DNA of 64,000 nt from Endozoicomonas sp. 8E (lineage in GTDB: Bacteria > Pseudomonadota > Gammaproteobacteria > Pseudomonadales > Endozoicomonadaceae): positions 5,162,501 to 5,226,500 of the forward strand of contig NZ_CP120717.1 of the NCBI RefSeq assembly GCF_032883915.1. Direction: 5' to 3'. Of the stretch, positions 27,818 through 40,757 are shown piece by piece. The first letter of the stretch is position 1, and each line of letters begins with the position of its first letter. The notes under the pieces were generated by a model, which was not told where the DNA came from, did no database searches, and worked only from the letters and a program-made list of their open reading frames with translations. Position numbers and translations under genes: made by a program.

Positions 27818-28546
27818 CTACTCAATCCTGTCTTCCCAAAGCAGTGTCGACCCCACGACAGCAGCGGGCATGATCAGTAAGTTGATAAAAGGAATCAGCA
27901 TAAACAGTGTGACGGCTGTACCAAAGCCCCAGACGTAATTTCGATCCTGCTTTAGACGCTCCAGCATATCATTAAACGACACCCCCCTGTTGTCCGCGGC
28001 ATAGTCACAGTATTGGATCGACATCATCCAGCTGTTGAACAGAAACCAGAGCACAGGGGTGACGAGGTTCACCACGGGAATAAAGGATAAAATTAACAAA
28101 ACCACGGCCTTGGGCAGGTAGTAGATGAGTTTTCTGACCTCCCGGCCTATGGCTCTGGGTAACAGGGTCAGCCAGTCTTTCAACTCGTATTCCGGCAGGT
28201 CTGTCTTGCCATGAAGGTTCTGAACTTTTTCGGCAAGAAGCCCATTGAAGGGTGCCGCAATAAAATTCCCGACGATGGTAAAAGTAAAAAAGACAACTCC
28301 CAGCATGGCCAGGAATAACAGGGGCCAGAGCAGGAATTCAAGGAAAGACAGCCAGTCAGGCAACCAGTTAAGCAGCTGCTCCATCAGCACGCCCATTTGC
28401 TGAAGACCGAAATAGATCAGGAATCCAAACACCAGAATATTAACGGTCAGGGGAATCAACACAAACAGGCGGATGGCCGGATCGGGAAGATAGGATATGC
28501 CCTTGAAAAAATAACCGGGTCCACTTCCCGGTGCAGGCGTCGGCAT
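27818..28546 (-). CDS. cysZ: Sulfate transporter CysZ
   Basis: A 242-residue inner-membrane protein with four long hydrophobic regions, matching CysZ, which imports sulfate for cysteine synthesis. GYFFKGISYLPDPAIRLFVLIP near the start and NFIAAPFNGLLAEKV are characteristic. ATG 28546 has an AGGAA site upstream, so the extra ten residues from 28576 are not used. Divergent from trxB, a frequent neighbour in gammaproteobacteria by my recollection. Confidence 0.92.
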   Translation of the reverse strand: MPTPAPGSGPGYFFKGISYLPDPAIRLFVLIPLTVNILVFGFLIYFGLQQMGVLMEQLLNWLPDWLSFLEFLLWPLLFLAMLGVVFFTFTIVGNFIAAPFNGLLAEKVQNLHGKTDLPEYELKDWLTLLPRAIGREVRKLIYYLPKAVVLLILSFIPVVNLVTPVLWFLFNSWMMSIQYCDYAADNRGVSFNDMLERLKQDRNYVWGFGTAVTLFMLIPFINLLIMPAAVVGSTLLWEDRIE

Positions 28547-28744
28547 GGCAGAGTTCCTTTTATTGATGTTACACAACTGCTGACAATTGGCAGTGAAGTT
28601 GATGACGAATACAGACCAATCGCTGAAGAGATTCTGGTTCTCGTCAGCACAAGCCGTTATTATTCACACAGTTTAACGAATTATGAATCCTTTACCGACA
28701 GAGATTCTCTTTGTCTCTGACAGTCATTCCTGATCGAGGAGTAA

Positions 28745-29698
<954 letters not shown>

Positions 29699-29704
29699 TC
29701 ATAG

Positions 29705-29778
29705 AGCCCCGCCATTGGGGCTGTCGTAAAACTCCGGTTCCCACGCTCCCGGGCCTTTTGGGTCTCGGCCCGGGAGCG
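29705..29778 (+). terminator. Two hairpins after trxB
   Basis: A short AGCCCC/GGGGCT hairpin (29705-29722) is followed by a very strong 12-bp one, CGCTCCCGGGCC at 29744-29755 with its complement at 29767-29778. Neither has a good T-run. The second looks like a REP-type palindrome and lies between the convergent trxB and zapG. Confidence 0.6.
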
Positions 29779-29834
29779 GAGTGTTGGAATTTTGCGCTCG
29801 CTTCTGTTGCTGGCTTGCAGACTTTTTAAAAGAA

Positions 29835-30329
29835 TCAGGAAGCTTTTTGGCTACTCACCGCCTCTTGAGCTTCAGTTGTTACCCTGAAGTCTTCAGACAG
29901 AGTACCTTTCTCATCCGGAGCTGTTGTCTTGGGTGCATAATCCAGTGGCTGCTCCAAAGGCTTCGCACGTTCGCTATGACGCTTGGGAATCTGACCCGAC
30001 AACAGAGCTGTGCTGCTGATCAGAGAATCACTGAGCTTGTTCTTGACACTGTCATCGTTACACAGTGAATCAGCTCCGTTAGCCATATGCTCATAGACAT
30101 CTTTATAGCTGTCCGTCAGCTTGTTAATCAGGTGAGCCGTTGTGTTGAAATGATCGGCTACGTTATCCTGATACTGCTTGAAATCAGCTTCCAGTTCGAT
30201 CAGCTGAGCTTCCATTTTGCCTCGATCCGAACGGGAACCTGCCAGAAGATGATACAAAAGTGCGCCACCGGCCATACCCGCCAGAAATGCCAAACTGCCT
30301 AAAAACCAAAGTACATTCACATTTTCCAC
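29835..30329 (-). CDS. zapG: DUF1043 inner-membrane protein (YhcB/ZapG)
   Basis: A 164-residue protein with one N-terminal membrane helix (residues 7-28) and a long coiled-coil region (about 35-75), matching YhcB/ZapG, which links cell division with envelope synthesis. GALLYHLLAG and HFNTTAHLINKLTDSYKDVYEHMA are typical. It starts at GTG 30329, seven bases after a GAGG site. Divergent from zapE, as in E. coli. Confidence 0.92.
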   Translation of the reverse strand: MENVNVLWFLGSLAFLAGMAGGALLYHLLAGSRSDRGKMEAQLIELEADFKQYQDNVADHFNTTAHLINKLTDSYKDVYEHMANGADSLCNDDSVKNKLSDSLISSTALLSGQIPKRHSERAKPLEQPLDYAPKTTAPDEKGTLSEDFRVTTEAQEAVSSQKAS

Positions 30330-30604
30330 AGCATCGCCTCATTGGGTGGAACATTTCACGTCCTTTATTGCTGTCAAAGTTATAATCTTTTATGCGCAAA
30401 GTATAGAGCGGTTGTGTAACATCGGGATGCCAAAACATACCTTGTCCTGCTGAAGCCGGAAGGATACATTGTGCTCCGTTATTCCAGACTGCGGTAATGG
30501 TGGTAGTTCGACTTATGCCTGCCGATACAGGAATGAGCCGGAACGGTTTCAACAACCCTGGATATGACACCCGTAAACAACGGACCTAGTGAAATAACAA
30601 CTGA

Positions 30605-31720
30605 ATGACTAGCATGACCCCGGAATCTCGTTACCAGCAGGACTTAAAGAAAGACAGCTTCAGCTATGACCCGGCTCAGGAAGCAGCGGTTCAGCATCTT
30701 CAGCGTCTTTTTGATCAGCTGACCGCTGAAGCTCCGCGCACCTCCCTGCTCAAACGCATCAACCCTTTTGCAGGCAAAGAACCCCACACTGTTCGTGGAC
30801 TCTACTTCTGGGGTGGCGTTGGCCGGGGCAAAACCTATCTGATGGACACCTTTTATGACTGCCTCCCGTTCTCCGAGAAAAAACGCATGCACTTTCATCA
30901 CTTCATGCGCTGGGTTCACGGTGAACTGAAAAAGCTGTCCGGAGAAAAAAACCCTCTGGATAAAGTGGCAGAAATACTGGCTGTAGAAACCCGGGTCATC
31001 TGCTTTGACGAGTTCTTTGTCTCAGACATCACCGACGCTATGCTTCTGGGTGGACTCTTTGAGCAACTTTTTCAAAGAGGCATTACACTGGTGGCGACTT
31101 CCAACGTGATACCCGATCAACTCTATAAAGACGGCTTGCAAAGAGCCCGATTCCTGCCAGCCATTGCCCAGATAAAAGAACATACCCTGGTGGTCAACGT
31201 TGATGGCGGCACCGACTATCGCCTGCGTCTGCTGGAAAAAGCAGACACTTACTTCAACCCCCTGGGAGCGGAAGCTGATCTGCATTTGCAGAAAACATTC
31301 AATGACCTTGCACCGGACATCAGCCACTGCAGGGAAGCCGACGTCATTGAGATAGCGGGCCGCTCCATCAACAGCAAACGCACCTGCGAAGACATAGGCT
31401 GGTTTAGTTTCGGGGCACTCTGTGACGGTCCAAGAAGCCAGAACGACTACATAGAGCTGGCCTGCCTTTACCAAACCGTCATTCTGGAAAATGTACCCCA
31501 GATGGGCGAGAAGAAAGACGATCAGGCCAGACGTTTCATCAATCTGGTTGACGAATTCTATGACCGCAACGTTAAGCTCATTCTGACTGCTGCAACGCCC
31601 TTGCCTGAACTCTATACCTCCGGCAAGCTGAACTTTGAATTCCAGCGCACGATCAGTCGCCTGCAAGAGATGCAATCCAAAGAATACCTGTCGCAACCTC
31701 ACGACCCGATTTTGTCATAA
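30605..31720 (+). CDS. zapE: Cell division ATPase ZapE (AFG1-like)
   Basis: A 371-residue AAA-type ATPase that acts on the Z ring. Walker A is GGVGRGKTYLMD, Walker B is VICFDEFFVSDI, and the sensor segment LVATSNVIPDQLYKDGLQR is clear. Length matches E. coli ZapE. It sits next to zapG, a conserved pairing of division genes. Confidence 0.96.
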   Translation: MTSMTPESRYQQDLKKDSFSYDPAQEAAVQHLQRLFDQLTAEAPRTSLLKRINPFAGKEPHTVRGLYFWGGVGRGKTYLMDTFYDCLPFSEKKRMHFHHFMRWVHGELKKLSGEKNPLDKVAEILAVETRVICFDEFFVSDITDAMLLGGLFEQLFQRGITLVATSNVIPDQLYKDGLQRARFLPAIAQIKEHTLVVNVDGGTDYRLRLLEKADTYFNPLGAEADLHLQKTFNDLAPDISHCREADVIEIAGRSINSKRTCEDIGWFSFGALCDGPRSQNDYIELACLYQTVILENVPQMGEKKDDQARRFINLVDEFYDRNVKLILTAATPLPELYTSGKLNFEFQRTISRLQEMQSKEYLSQPHDPILS

Positions 31721-31759
31721 AACAGAAGGCTGGGCTCAAACGGGCCCGCCCCCGGAACC

Positions 31760-31903
31760 ATGGGTTTTGAGCCTGTAAGCTGCCTGATTATGGCGATTCC
31801 TGGTGGCGCGGTGCTTACCGCAATAATGGGGTGGATTTCAGATAGGGCGGGGATTGGCTGGGCCTTTATTATTCCGCTGGTCGGATTGACTTACCTCGCA
31901 TGA
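31760..31903 (+). pseudogene. Remnant of an MFS sugar transporter C-terminus
   Basis: A 47-codon frame whose last 39 residues (from 31784) read as the end of a major facilitator protein: IMAIPGGAVLTAIMGW, SDRAGIGWAF, then a hydrophobic tail. This resembles the last two helices of FucP-type sugar permeases. No upstream part exists, since zapE ends just before it. It is a leftover of a deleted gene. Confidence 0.7.
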
Positions 31904-32194
31904 TTTGGTCTCAAAGGGAGTAAAGCCTGATTTCATAGTGAAAACGTTCTGGCAGATTGCCAAGGCTGCACCTGCCAGTTTGCTGAAGCTCAGCTCAGAG
32001 TGACTCTTCGATCCCATATTGTTTTTGCAGCAGGTTCATAAATCTGACAGCGAATATACCTCACAGAACTCCTTACTTGTTTCAACCGTTTCACTGGATA
32101 AAAGCAGTAGACCTCGGTACGCTCTCTTTTCAAAACAACCCGGGTCGTGGATGGAATGTGCCAGTACATGAATCGCTGTCTGACAATATTCATG
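31904..32194. other. Non-coding, decayed region
   Basis: About 290 bp between the transporter remnant and the first djlA-end repeat. Short frames occur but none resembles a known protein or has a ribosome binding site. Confidence 0.35.
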
Positions 32195-32344
32195 GAAGAA
32201 TCTCCTGAGAGAGAGAAGGCGTCCCTTCCAATGCAACAGGCATTCCATGTTCTGCGTTTGAGAGAAACATTAGTCCTATCCCTCTCGGGAAAGCTCCTGA
32301 CTAAATGCTCCCGAATTATTTACTTTTCCGGTGCTCTCGAATCT
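32195..32344. repeat. 150-bp direct repeat, copy A (duplicate of the djlA 3' end)
   Basis: Closely similar to 33233-33381, starting GAATCTCCTGAGAGAGA and ending GGTGCTCTCGAATCT. Copy B includes the last codons and stop of djlA; copy A repeats them out of context. The two copies bracket repeat element 2 and a toxin-antitoxin pair. Confidence 0.85.
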
Positions 32345-32416
32345 TCGAGTAGAGCTTACAAGGCAGTCAAAAGGTATCTCATAATATTTCCAATTGACTT
32401 ATTTAATCGACAGACA

Positions 32417-32631
32417 CTAGCAGCCTGTCGGACTTAAGTCTGCCCTACGCGGCAACTGCTCCTGCGTTGCTCTAGCTCCTGCATCCGTGCAGTCGTGCGG
32501 TTGCGATAAATTGGTCTAAAAATTCCTGCCTCTTCGTCAAATAGCCCCGCTATTCTCCTCAGAAGCAGAAATTTTTATCCTCAATTTCTCGCAATCCTCG
32601 CTACGGGCGCTTAAGTCCGACAGGCTGCTAG
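32417..32631. repeat. MITE-like palindromic element, copy 2 (one 47-bp unit)
   Basis: A 215-bp element with perfect 22-bp terminal inverted repeats (32417-32438 and 32610-32631), the same ends as copy 1. One 47-bp unit (32450-32496) of the kind repeated four times in copy 3 lies near the left end. No coding frame. Confidence 0.87.
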
Positions 32632-32637
32632 TCCGAA

Positions 32638-32970
32638 CTATCGCAGGTAACGGTCAATTATATTCTGAATCTCACTGGCTTGAATATCTGACTGCTCTGT
32701 TTTGCTATAGAGGGTTACCAAAATAATATCTTTTTGGGCTTTCAGATAGTAGATGACTCGATATCCAACGCTTTTGCCTCGCTTCGAATCCTTGTTTCTT
32801 AACCTGACTTTATACAAAACGTCGCCGGACACCTGAAGTCTGTCGCCGGGTGTTTGTCCCGCTGCCAACGTATCTAGAAGCGGTTCCAGGTCTTCTCGAA
32901 TACTGCGGTATTTTTTAAATAACCTGATCAGTGAGCGTTTGAATTCTGGCGTGTATTGAAGCTTTATCAA
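32638..32970 (-). CDS. RelE/ParE-family toxin
   Basis: A 110-residue basic protein with the RelE/ParE fold pattern: MIKLQYTPEFKRSLIRLFKKY, then VLYKVRLRNKDSKRGKSVGYRVIYYL, and a C-terminal YSKTEQSD strand. Such toxins usually cleave ribosome-bound mRNA or block gyrase; which applies cannot be told. Its ATG overlaps the antitoxin stop by 4 bp, so the two are translated together. It ends 7 bp from repeat element 2. Confidence 0.82.
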   Translation of the reverse strand: MIKLQYTPEFKRSLIRLFKKYRSIREDLEPLLDTLAAGQTPGDRLQVSGDVLYKVRLRNKDSKRGKSVGYRVIYYLKAQKDIILVTLYSKTEQSDIQASEIQNIIDRYLR

Positions 32971-33188
32971 TGCTCAAGACCTTGCCACAGATCCTCTATG
33001 GGCTTGAGGTCGTTTTCAGTAATTTCTTTCCAGCCTTTTTCAAACGAATTTTCTGCACTATCGAAGGCAACACTCTCACGAAAGCTATGAACAATAGTCA
33101 ACAGTGCCGGTAAGAATTCAGGAGGTACTTGCTTTATCTCACTCAGCAACCTCTTTTGCACATCAGTTTCATTTTTACTTTCTTTCAT
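32967..33188 (-). CDS. Antitoxin partner of the RelE/ParE-like toxin
   Basis: A 73-residue acidic protein starting MKESKNETDVQKRL, immediately upstream of and overlapping the toxin. No known DNA-binding motif is obvious; the C-terminal half (FEKGWKEITENDLKPIEDLW) likely wraps the toxin. ATG 33188 is preferred to GTG 33218. The pair lies between two direct repeats, suggesting it arrived by insertion. Confidence 0.72.
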   Translation of the reverse strand: MKESKNETDVQKRLLSEIKQVPPEFLPALLTIVHSFRESVAFDSAENSFEKGWKEITENDLKPIEDLWQGLEH

Positions 33189-33232
33189 GGTTGACCAACT
33201 CAGTGATAAGCACGACACACATTACATAAATG

Positions 33233-33352
33233 AAAGAATCTCCTGAGAGAGATGGCGTCCCTTCCAATACTAAAGGCAATCCATGCTCTGCACTTGAGAG
33301 AAACATTAGCCCTCTCCCTCTCGGGAAAGTTCCCTACAAAAATACACCAGAA

Positions 33353-33381
<29 letters not shown>
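33233..33381. repeat. 150-bp direct repeat, copy B (over the djlA end)
   Basis: The original site: it spans the djlA stop and the downstream hairpin-forming region (arms around GAGAGAGA and CCCTCTC). Copy A is at 32195-32344. Confidence 0.85.
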
Positions 33382-35876
<2,495 letters not shown>

Positions 35877-36514
35877 TTGCTTTACATATCCTGTATTGAT
35901 TGAGCGGCCACCTACAGATTCAGAGGCTCCATTGCCTATGTCTCTTTTACTCTTGAATGTCTATGCAATATTCGTACTGAACAACTGAAGGTTTAACATC
36001 AAGGTGTTGAAATGTATTGCACTGAAAGACAGAGTAACACAGACTAGTAATAGTGATATAACTGACCCTACTGATTGTTTACTGCATGAGCAATCGGACT
36101 CGGTCATAAATTGTCAACAAACCATGGAATGCGGAGTCTTCGGGCAAAATCACGGTCCGCCTGAAACGCTCAGCCGGACAATAGCTCATGGTAAAAGCAG
36201 ATGTTCGCTCTACGATTTCCAGAGGTCTGCCAGCAATTGACAGAGACTGACCTGAACCTTCATGTTTTCAGAACAGCTGGCGATCATGATAACCACACAC
36301 AAGACCCGAAACACTGCTATACAGATGCCCTTATTGACAGAAAATACTGCTTCCGACAGCAAGATGAGTAACAAGGTTCTCTGTGCGCATGAAAGGGCAG
36401 ATTTAAACAGCCATCAACCATGGCACACCATATTGCCTCGCTCCGACATAAACCGGAGTTGTGCAAAAAACCGTCAAACCATGGTAACAAGAACGGCACG
36501 GGAAAGTTGAGCTC
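35877..36514. other. Divergent intergenic region between amgK and lptD
   Basis: About 640 bp. Two short plus-strand frames exist (36004-36240, 36262-36510), but neither has a ribosome binding site or a recognisable sequence. It presumably carries the promoters of both operons; I could not pick out a sigma-E site for lptD. Confidence 0.4.
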
Positions 36515-39361
36515 ATGGAGAAATACCCTCTACCTTTCAAACCGGCAACATTAACTCTGGCGATTGCTTCCGTGCTGCTTGCCAGCCAACCGACTGCCCG
36601 GGTTTATGCCGAATCCACACTGTCACCTGATGATCATTGGAGCTGCGAAGCCAGCCCGGATGAGTCCGGCTGGCAGTGTACCGCCGAGCCAATGGAGCCA
36701 GGTGTTATGAATCGGGCGATGCGCCCTGTTGCGCCGGCTGTGACCAAATCCGCTCGAAAGAAGGCCAGCAGTGAAACGACGACTGTCGTAACCAGCGACA
36801 GCCGCGCCAACCTCAGGGAAACGCTTGACTGGGTGCCTAAATCCCAGCTCAGCGAGAATGAACAGAAAGCACTGGATCAGGCAACGCCCTGGTGCACAGG
36901 TGACTATTCAGAGCCTTCCCGTCCTGGTAAAAACTTCACAGGCAACTCTGATGCAGCACCCATCATTGCCGAATCAGATGAATCCTCTTTTGGTCAGAAT
37001 GACATAGGAACTCTCACAGGCAACGTCTCTATCAGACAGGGCAATCGTCAGATCCAGAGTGATACAGCCAGAATGAATCGCGCTACCAACTATGCCGAGT
37101 TTGAAGGCAACGTGGTCTACCGTGAACCTGACACCCTGCTGGTAGGTGATTACGCTGATATGCTGCTCGATAGTGGCCGGGTTACCATCAAGAATGCCAG
37201 TTACGCCATGCATGGAGCCCATGCCAGAGGAAACTCCGAACAAATCATTCGGAACGAAGACTCTTCACTGGTGCTGGAAGATGCCTCTTACACCACCTGC
37301 CGCCCTGGTGATGAAAGCTGGCTGCTGACAGGCAATAATGTCACTCTTGACCCCAATACCGGTTTTGGTACAGCGCGAAATGCTGTTATCCGGGTCGAAG
37401 GGCTGCCCATTTTCTATGCCCCTTACATGTACTTCCCCATTGATGATCGTCGTCAATCCGGCTTTCTGTACCCGACAATAGGCTCAGAAAGTGAGAACGG
37501 CATTGACTTTACGCTGCCCTATTACTGGAATATTGCCCCGAATTACGATGCCACCATCACGCCTCGCATTTTGTCCAGGCGTGGCCTGCTGCTGGAAAAC
37601 CAATTCCGCTATATGAATGCAAGCGGAGAAGGTGAAGCAGGTATTGCCGGGCTAACCAATAAGGACAAGCTGGAAAAAGAAAACCCCTATTACGATCAGG
37701 AACGCTGGCTGGCCAATGTGCGTTATAAACAGCGTTTTTCTGAACGCTGGACAGCAGAGCTCGATTATGCCGACGCCAGTGACAAAAATTATATTGAAGA
37801 CTTCGGTACCAATCTTAACCTGTCCAGTTCCGGTCCACTGAATCAAATGGTAGGCACCCGATATCTGGGCGGCAGTACTTACAATAACTGGACCTTCAGT
37901 CTCAATGCTCACCAGTTCAAGAACATGAGTCAGACGTCTGATGACCCTTATAACAAACTTCCACAGCTGGTCTTCAGTGGCAACTGGCAAGCGGGTGAAA
38001 CATTGCAGGTCAATTACCTGGCGGATTACACCCAGTTCAGTCGGGATAAAGACTGGCGTTTTGTCAAAGAGATTCAGCATCCGGACTTTGGTGATCCGGA
38101 TATCAGAGAAAGCGTTTACGACGAGGGTTATGGTATCAAGAGAGCCGAAGGAGGTCGGGCCTTCGGTCAGGCAGGTGTCAGCTATCCAATGCAGACCATT
38201 TGGGGCTTCCTGACACCAGAAGTAAAGGTTCGAAGTGTTAACTACAGCCTTAACAATCTGGTGGCAAGCGAAGTGATCAACGACCTTCAGGGAGCCTATG
38301 GTCAGTCTGTCATCGACCCGAATGATTTTACCAAATCTCCGAATACCGCAGCGGCTTCCTTCAGCCTCGATAGCGGCCTCTACTTTGAACGCTTTACCGA
38401 CCTGTTTGGCACTGACTTTACACACACTCTGGAGCCCAGGGCCAAATATCTTTATGTACCCTATGTCGAGAATCAGGAATTCAACCCGATTTTTGACACC
38501 GCCGCCATGGGCTTCACCTACGGCTCTCTGTGGCTCGATAACCGTTTTAGTGGCTATGATCGTATCGGCGATGCCAACCAGCTCTCTCTGGGTGTTACCT
38601 CCCGCCTGATTGAAGACGATGGCTTTGAACGGATGCGTTTTGGCATTGGCCAGATTGTCTATTTCCAGGATCGCAAAGTCTACATAGCCAACAATTTAGG
38701 TTACGAGAAAGTTCCGGCTGAGGACATTGATGAAAACTTTGTCGCCATGGATGAAAGACTCAGGAATGAGCTAACTGATCCAACATCCCCCCTGGCATCG
38801 GAATTCATCTACAATTTCAATCGCACAATGAGTGTGAGACAGGACTTCTCCTGGAATACCAACGACAATCGTCTGGACAACTATGGTCTCTACTATCGTT
38901 GGCGGCCTGAACAGCGCAAGACTCTGAACCTCGGTTTCCGTTTCAGGGATCAGGTTGATCGCTATGTTCAAGACAAAGATGGACAAAATATTCAGATCGG
39001 CACCGATCAGAATGGCAATCCAATCTTTGAAACTGCTGATAACAACGTGAAGCAGACCGACCTGTCCTTTGCCTGGCCCATCCCTGCAACCACCCACTGG
39101 GTAGGTCTGGGTCGCTGGCAATATGATTTAACCAACAAAAGGAACCTGGAGAGTCTTGCGGGTGTCGAATACAACAGTTGCTGTTATCAGGTTCGGTTTT
39201 TCTGGCGTTCATGGATCGAAACAGACGATAATATCGACCACCCTGATCCGAAGAGCGGTGTTTTCTTCCAGTTCATCCTTCGTGGACTGGGTAATATAAC
39301 CGGTAGCTCCGGAACGGAATACTTGCAAGGTATCCAAGGTTACGAGATTCACGAGAAGTAA
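36515..39361 (+). CDS. lptD: LPS-assembly protein LptD
   Basis: A 948-residue outer-membrane beta-barrel that inserts lipopolysaccharide into the outer leaflet with LptE. It has a signal peptide (about residues 1-32), an N-terminal OstA/jellyroll region (about 155-290) and a long barrel. Disulfide cysteines appear near the N-terminus (WSC and WQC, about 30 residues after the signal) and as a vicinal pair in NSCCYQVRFFWRSW near the C-terminus. It is larger than E. coli LptD and close to Pseudomonas forms. surA follows after 2 bp; SurA helps fold this protein. Confidence 0.96.
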   Translation: MEKYPLPFKPATLTLAIASVLLASQPTARVYAESTLSPDDHWSCEASPDESGWQCTAEPMEPGVMNRAMRPVAPAVTKSARKKASSETTTVVTSDSRANLRETLDWVPKSQLSENEQKALDQATPWCTGDYSEPSRPGKNFTGNSDAAPIIAESDESSFGQNDIGTLTGNVSIRQGNRQIQSDTARMNRATNYAEFEGNVVYREPDTLLVGDYADMLLDSGRVTIKNASYAMHGAHARGNSEQIIRNEDSSLVLEDASYTTCRPGDESWLLTGNNVTLDPNTGFGTARNAVIRVEGLPIFYAPYMYFPIDDRRQSGFLYPTIGSESENGIDFTLPYYWNIAPNYDATITPRILSRRGLLLENQFRYMNASGEGEAGIAGLTNKDKLEKENPYYDQERWLANVRYKQRFSERWTAELDYADASDKNYIEDFGTNLNLSSSGPLNQMVGTRYLGGSTYNNWTFSLNAHQFKNMSQTSDDPYNKLPQLVFSGNWQAGETLQVNYLADYTQFSRDKDWRFVKEIQHPDFGDPDIRESVYDEGYGIKRAEGGRAFGQAGVSYPMQTIWGFLTPEVKVRSVNYSLNNLVASEVINDLQGAYGQSVIDPNDFTKSPNTAAASFSLDSGLYFERFTDLFGTDFTHTLEPRAKYLYVPYVENQEFNPIFDTAAMGFTYGSLWLDNRFSGYDRIGDANQLSLGVTSRLIEDDGFERMRFGIGQIVYFQDRKVYIANNLGYEKVPAEDIDENFVAMDERLRNELTDPTSPLASEFIYNFNRTMSVRQDFSWNTNDNRLDNYGLYYRWRPEQRKTLNLGFRFRDQVDRYVQDKDGQNIQIGTDQNGNPIFETADNNVKQTDLSFAWPIPATTHWVGLGRWQYDLTNKRNLESLAGVEYNSCCYQVRFFWRSWIETDDNIDHPDPKSGVFFQFILRGLGNITGSSGTEYLQGIQGYEIHEK

Positions 39362-39363
39362 TA

Positions 39364-40653
39364 ATGACGGGATTGAAGAGTCTATTCTTTGCCGCCTGCT
39401 GCGCCCTTGCAGTAGTCGGCGGTACGGCTAACGCCAAGCCGTTACCACTTGATCGCATTGTTGCCGTCGTCGACAAAGACGTGGTGATGGAAAGCGAGCT
39501 GAACAACCGTATCGAGGCCGTTCAGCGTCAGCTGAGCAGCCGGGATATTCCCATGCCTCCTGACAACATCCTCAAGAAGCAGGTTCTTGACCAGCTGATT
39601 CTTGAAAACCTGCAACTGCAGATGGGTCAGCGCGGCGGAATCCGCATTGATGACTGGGCGTTGAATGACGCCATCAGCAAAATCGCCAAGCGTAATGGTA
39701 TGTCCGTTGAGGCCTTCAGAAAAAATCTTGAATCAGGCGGTCTGTCATACGCCGATGCCCGGGAAGAAATTCGTCGCGAGATGATCATCAACCGGGTGCG
39801 TCAGCGCCAGATTGCTGAGCGAATCCAGATTAGCGATCAGGAAGTGGATAACTTCCTCAAGTCGCCGGAAGGACAGGCCAGCATGCAAGTTGAATATCGC
39901 CTGGGCCATATTCTGATTGCCACGCCAGATAACCCGACACCTGATCAGGTTCGGGAAGCTGAAAAGAAAGCCAACAATATTGCTATTCAGCTTGATAGAG
40001 GTGCCAACTTTTCCGAGATGGCACTCAGCTACTCCAGCGGCCAGAACGCTTTAAATGGTGGCGACCTGGGCTGGCGTTCTGCTGATCAGCTGCCAACACT
40101 ATTTGCTGAACAGGCGTTGAAGATGACTGACGGAGAAGTATCTGCACCAATCCGCAGCCCTGGTGGCTTTCATATCTTCAAACTGAACGACACTCGTGGT
40201 AACGAGAAGCATATGGAACATCAGATACACGTTCGTCATATTCTGATCAAGCCCAACGAAATTCGCAGCAATCTTGAAGCGCAGATGCTCGCCAAAAGCC
40301 TCTATGACCGCATTGAGAAAGGTGAAGATTTTTCTGAACTGGCCAAGGCATACTCTGACGACACTGGCTCAGCGCTCAATGGCGGCGATCTGAACTGGGT
40401 TTCTCCGAAGACTCTGGTTCCGGAATTCCAGAAAGCCATGAAAGAGACGCCTGAAAAAGTAGTCAGTGAACCCTTCAAGAGTTCATACGGTTGGCACGTA
40501 CTGCAGGTATTGGGCAAACGTAATTCAGATATCAGCGACAAGGTCCGCAGAAACAAAGTCCGTGAAATTCTGGGCAACCGCAAGTTTGAAGAAGAACTTC
40601 AGGTGTGGTTACGTGAAATCAGAGATCAGAGCTACATAGACATTCGTCTCTGA
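39364..40653 (+). CDS. surA: Periplasmic chaperone/prolyl isomerase SurA
   Basis: A 429-residue periplasmic chaperone for outer-membrane proteins. Signal peptide at residues 1-24, a helical chaperone domain to about 165, then two parvulin domains (about 175-275 and 285-385), each with a GGDLGW- or GGDLNW-type motif. A terminal helix completes the core. Tightly coupled to lptD. Confidence 0.97.
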   Translation: MTGLKSLFFAACCALAVVGGTANAKPLPLDRIVAVVDKDVVMESELNNRIEAVQRQLSSRDIPMPPDNILKKQVLDQLILENLQLQMGQRGGIRIDDWALNDAISKIAKRNGMSVEAFRKNLESGGLSYADAREEIRREMIINRVRQRQIAERIQISDQEVDNFLKSPEGQASMQVEYRLGHILIATPDNPTPDQVREAEKKANNIAIQLDRGANFSEMALSYSSGQNALNGGDLGWRSADQLPTLFAEQALKMTDGEVSAPIRSPGGFHIFKLNDTRGNEKHMEHQIHVRHILIKPNEIRSNLEAQMLAKSLYDRIEKGEDFSELAKAYSDDTGSALNGGDLNWVSPKTLVPEFQKAMKETPEKVVSEPFKSSYGWHVLQVLGKRNSDISDKVRRNKVREILGNRKFEEELQVWLREIRDQSYIDIRL

Positions 40654-40672
40654 GACATCTCGAAAAGAAAAG

Positions 40673-40703
40673 AACGCCCCGGTTTTACGGGGCGTTGCTT
40701 TTT
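40673..40703 (+). terminator. Terminator after surA
   Basis: ACGCCCC and GGGGCGT arms with an 8-base loop and a T-run two bases on. About 20 bp after the surA stop. Confidence 0.9.
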
Positions 40704-40757
40704 TATAAACTCGCTTTTCTGGCATACACTTTATTTTTCATAGCTCACGGCTGACTT

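Noticed and set aside
31022-31702. 226-codon minus-strand frame inside zapE
   Set aside because: Antisense shadow of zapE.
31990-32248. Overlapping 67- and 70-codon minus-strand frames near the first djlA-end repeat
   Set aside because: They overlap in different frames, run into the repeat and show no family features.
36004-36510. Two short plus-strand frames upstream of lptD
   Set aside because: No ribosome binding site, no recognisable composition or family; treated as intergenic.
37652-38425. 257-codon minus-strand frame inside lptD
   Set aside because: Antisense shadow of a clear lptD; its sequence resembles no family and has no ribosome binding site.
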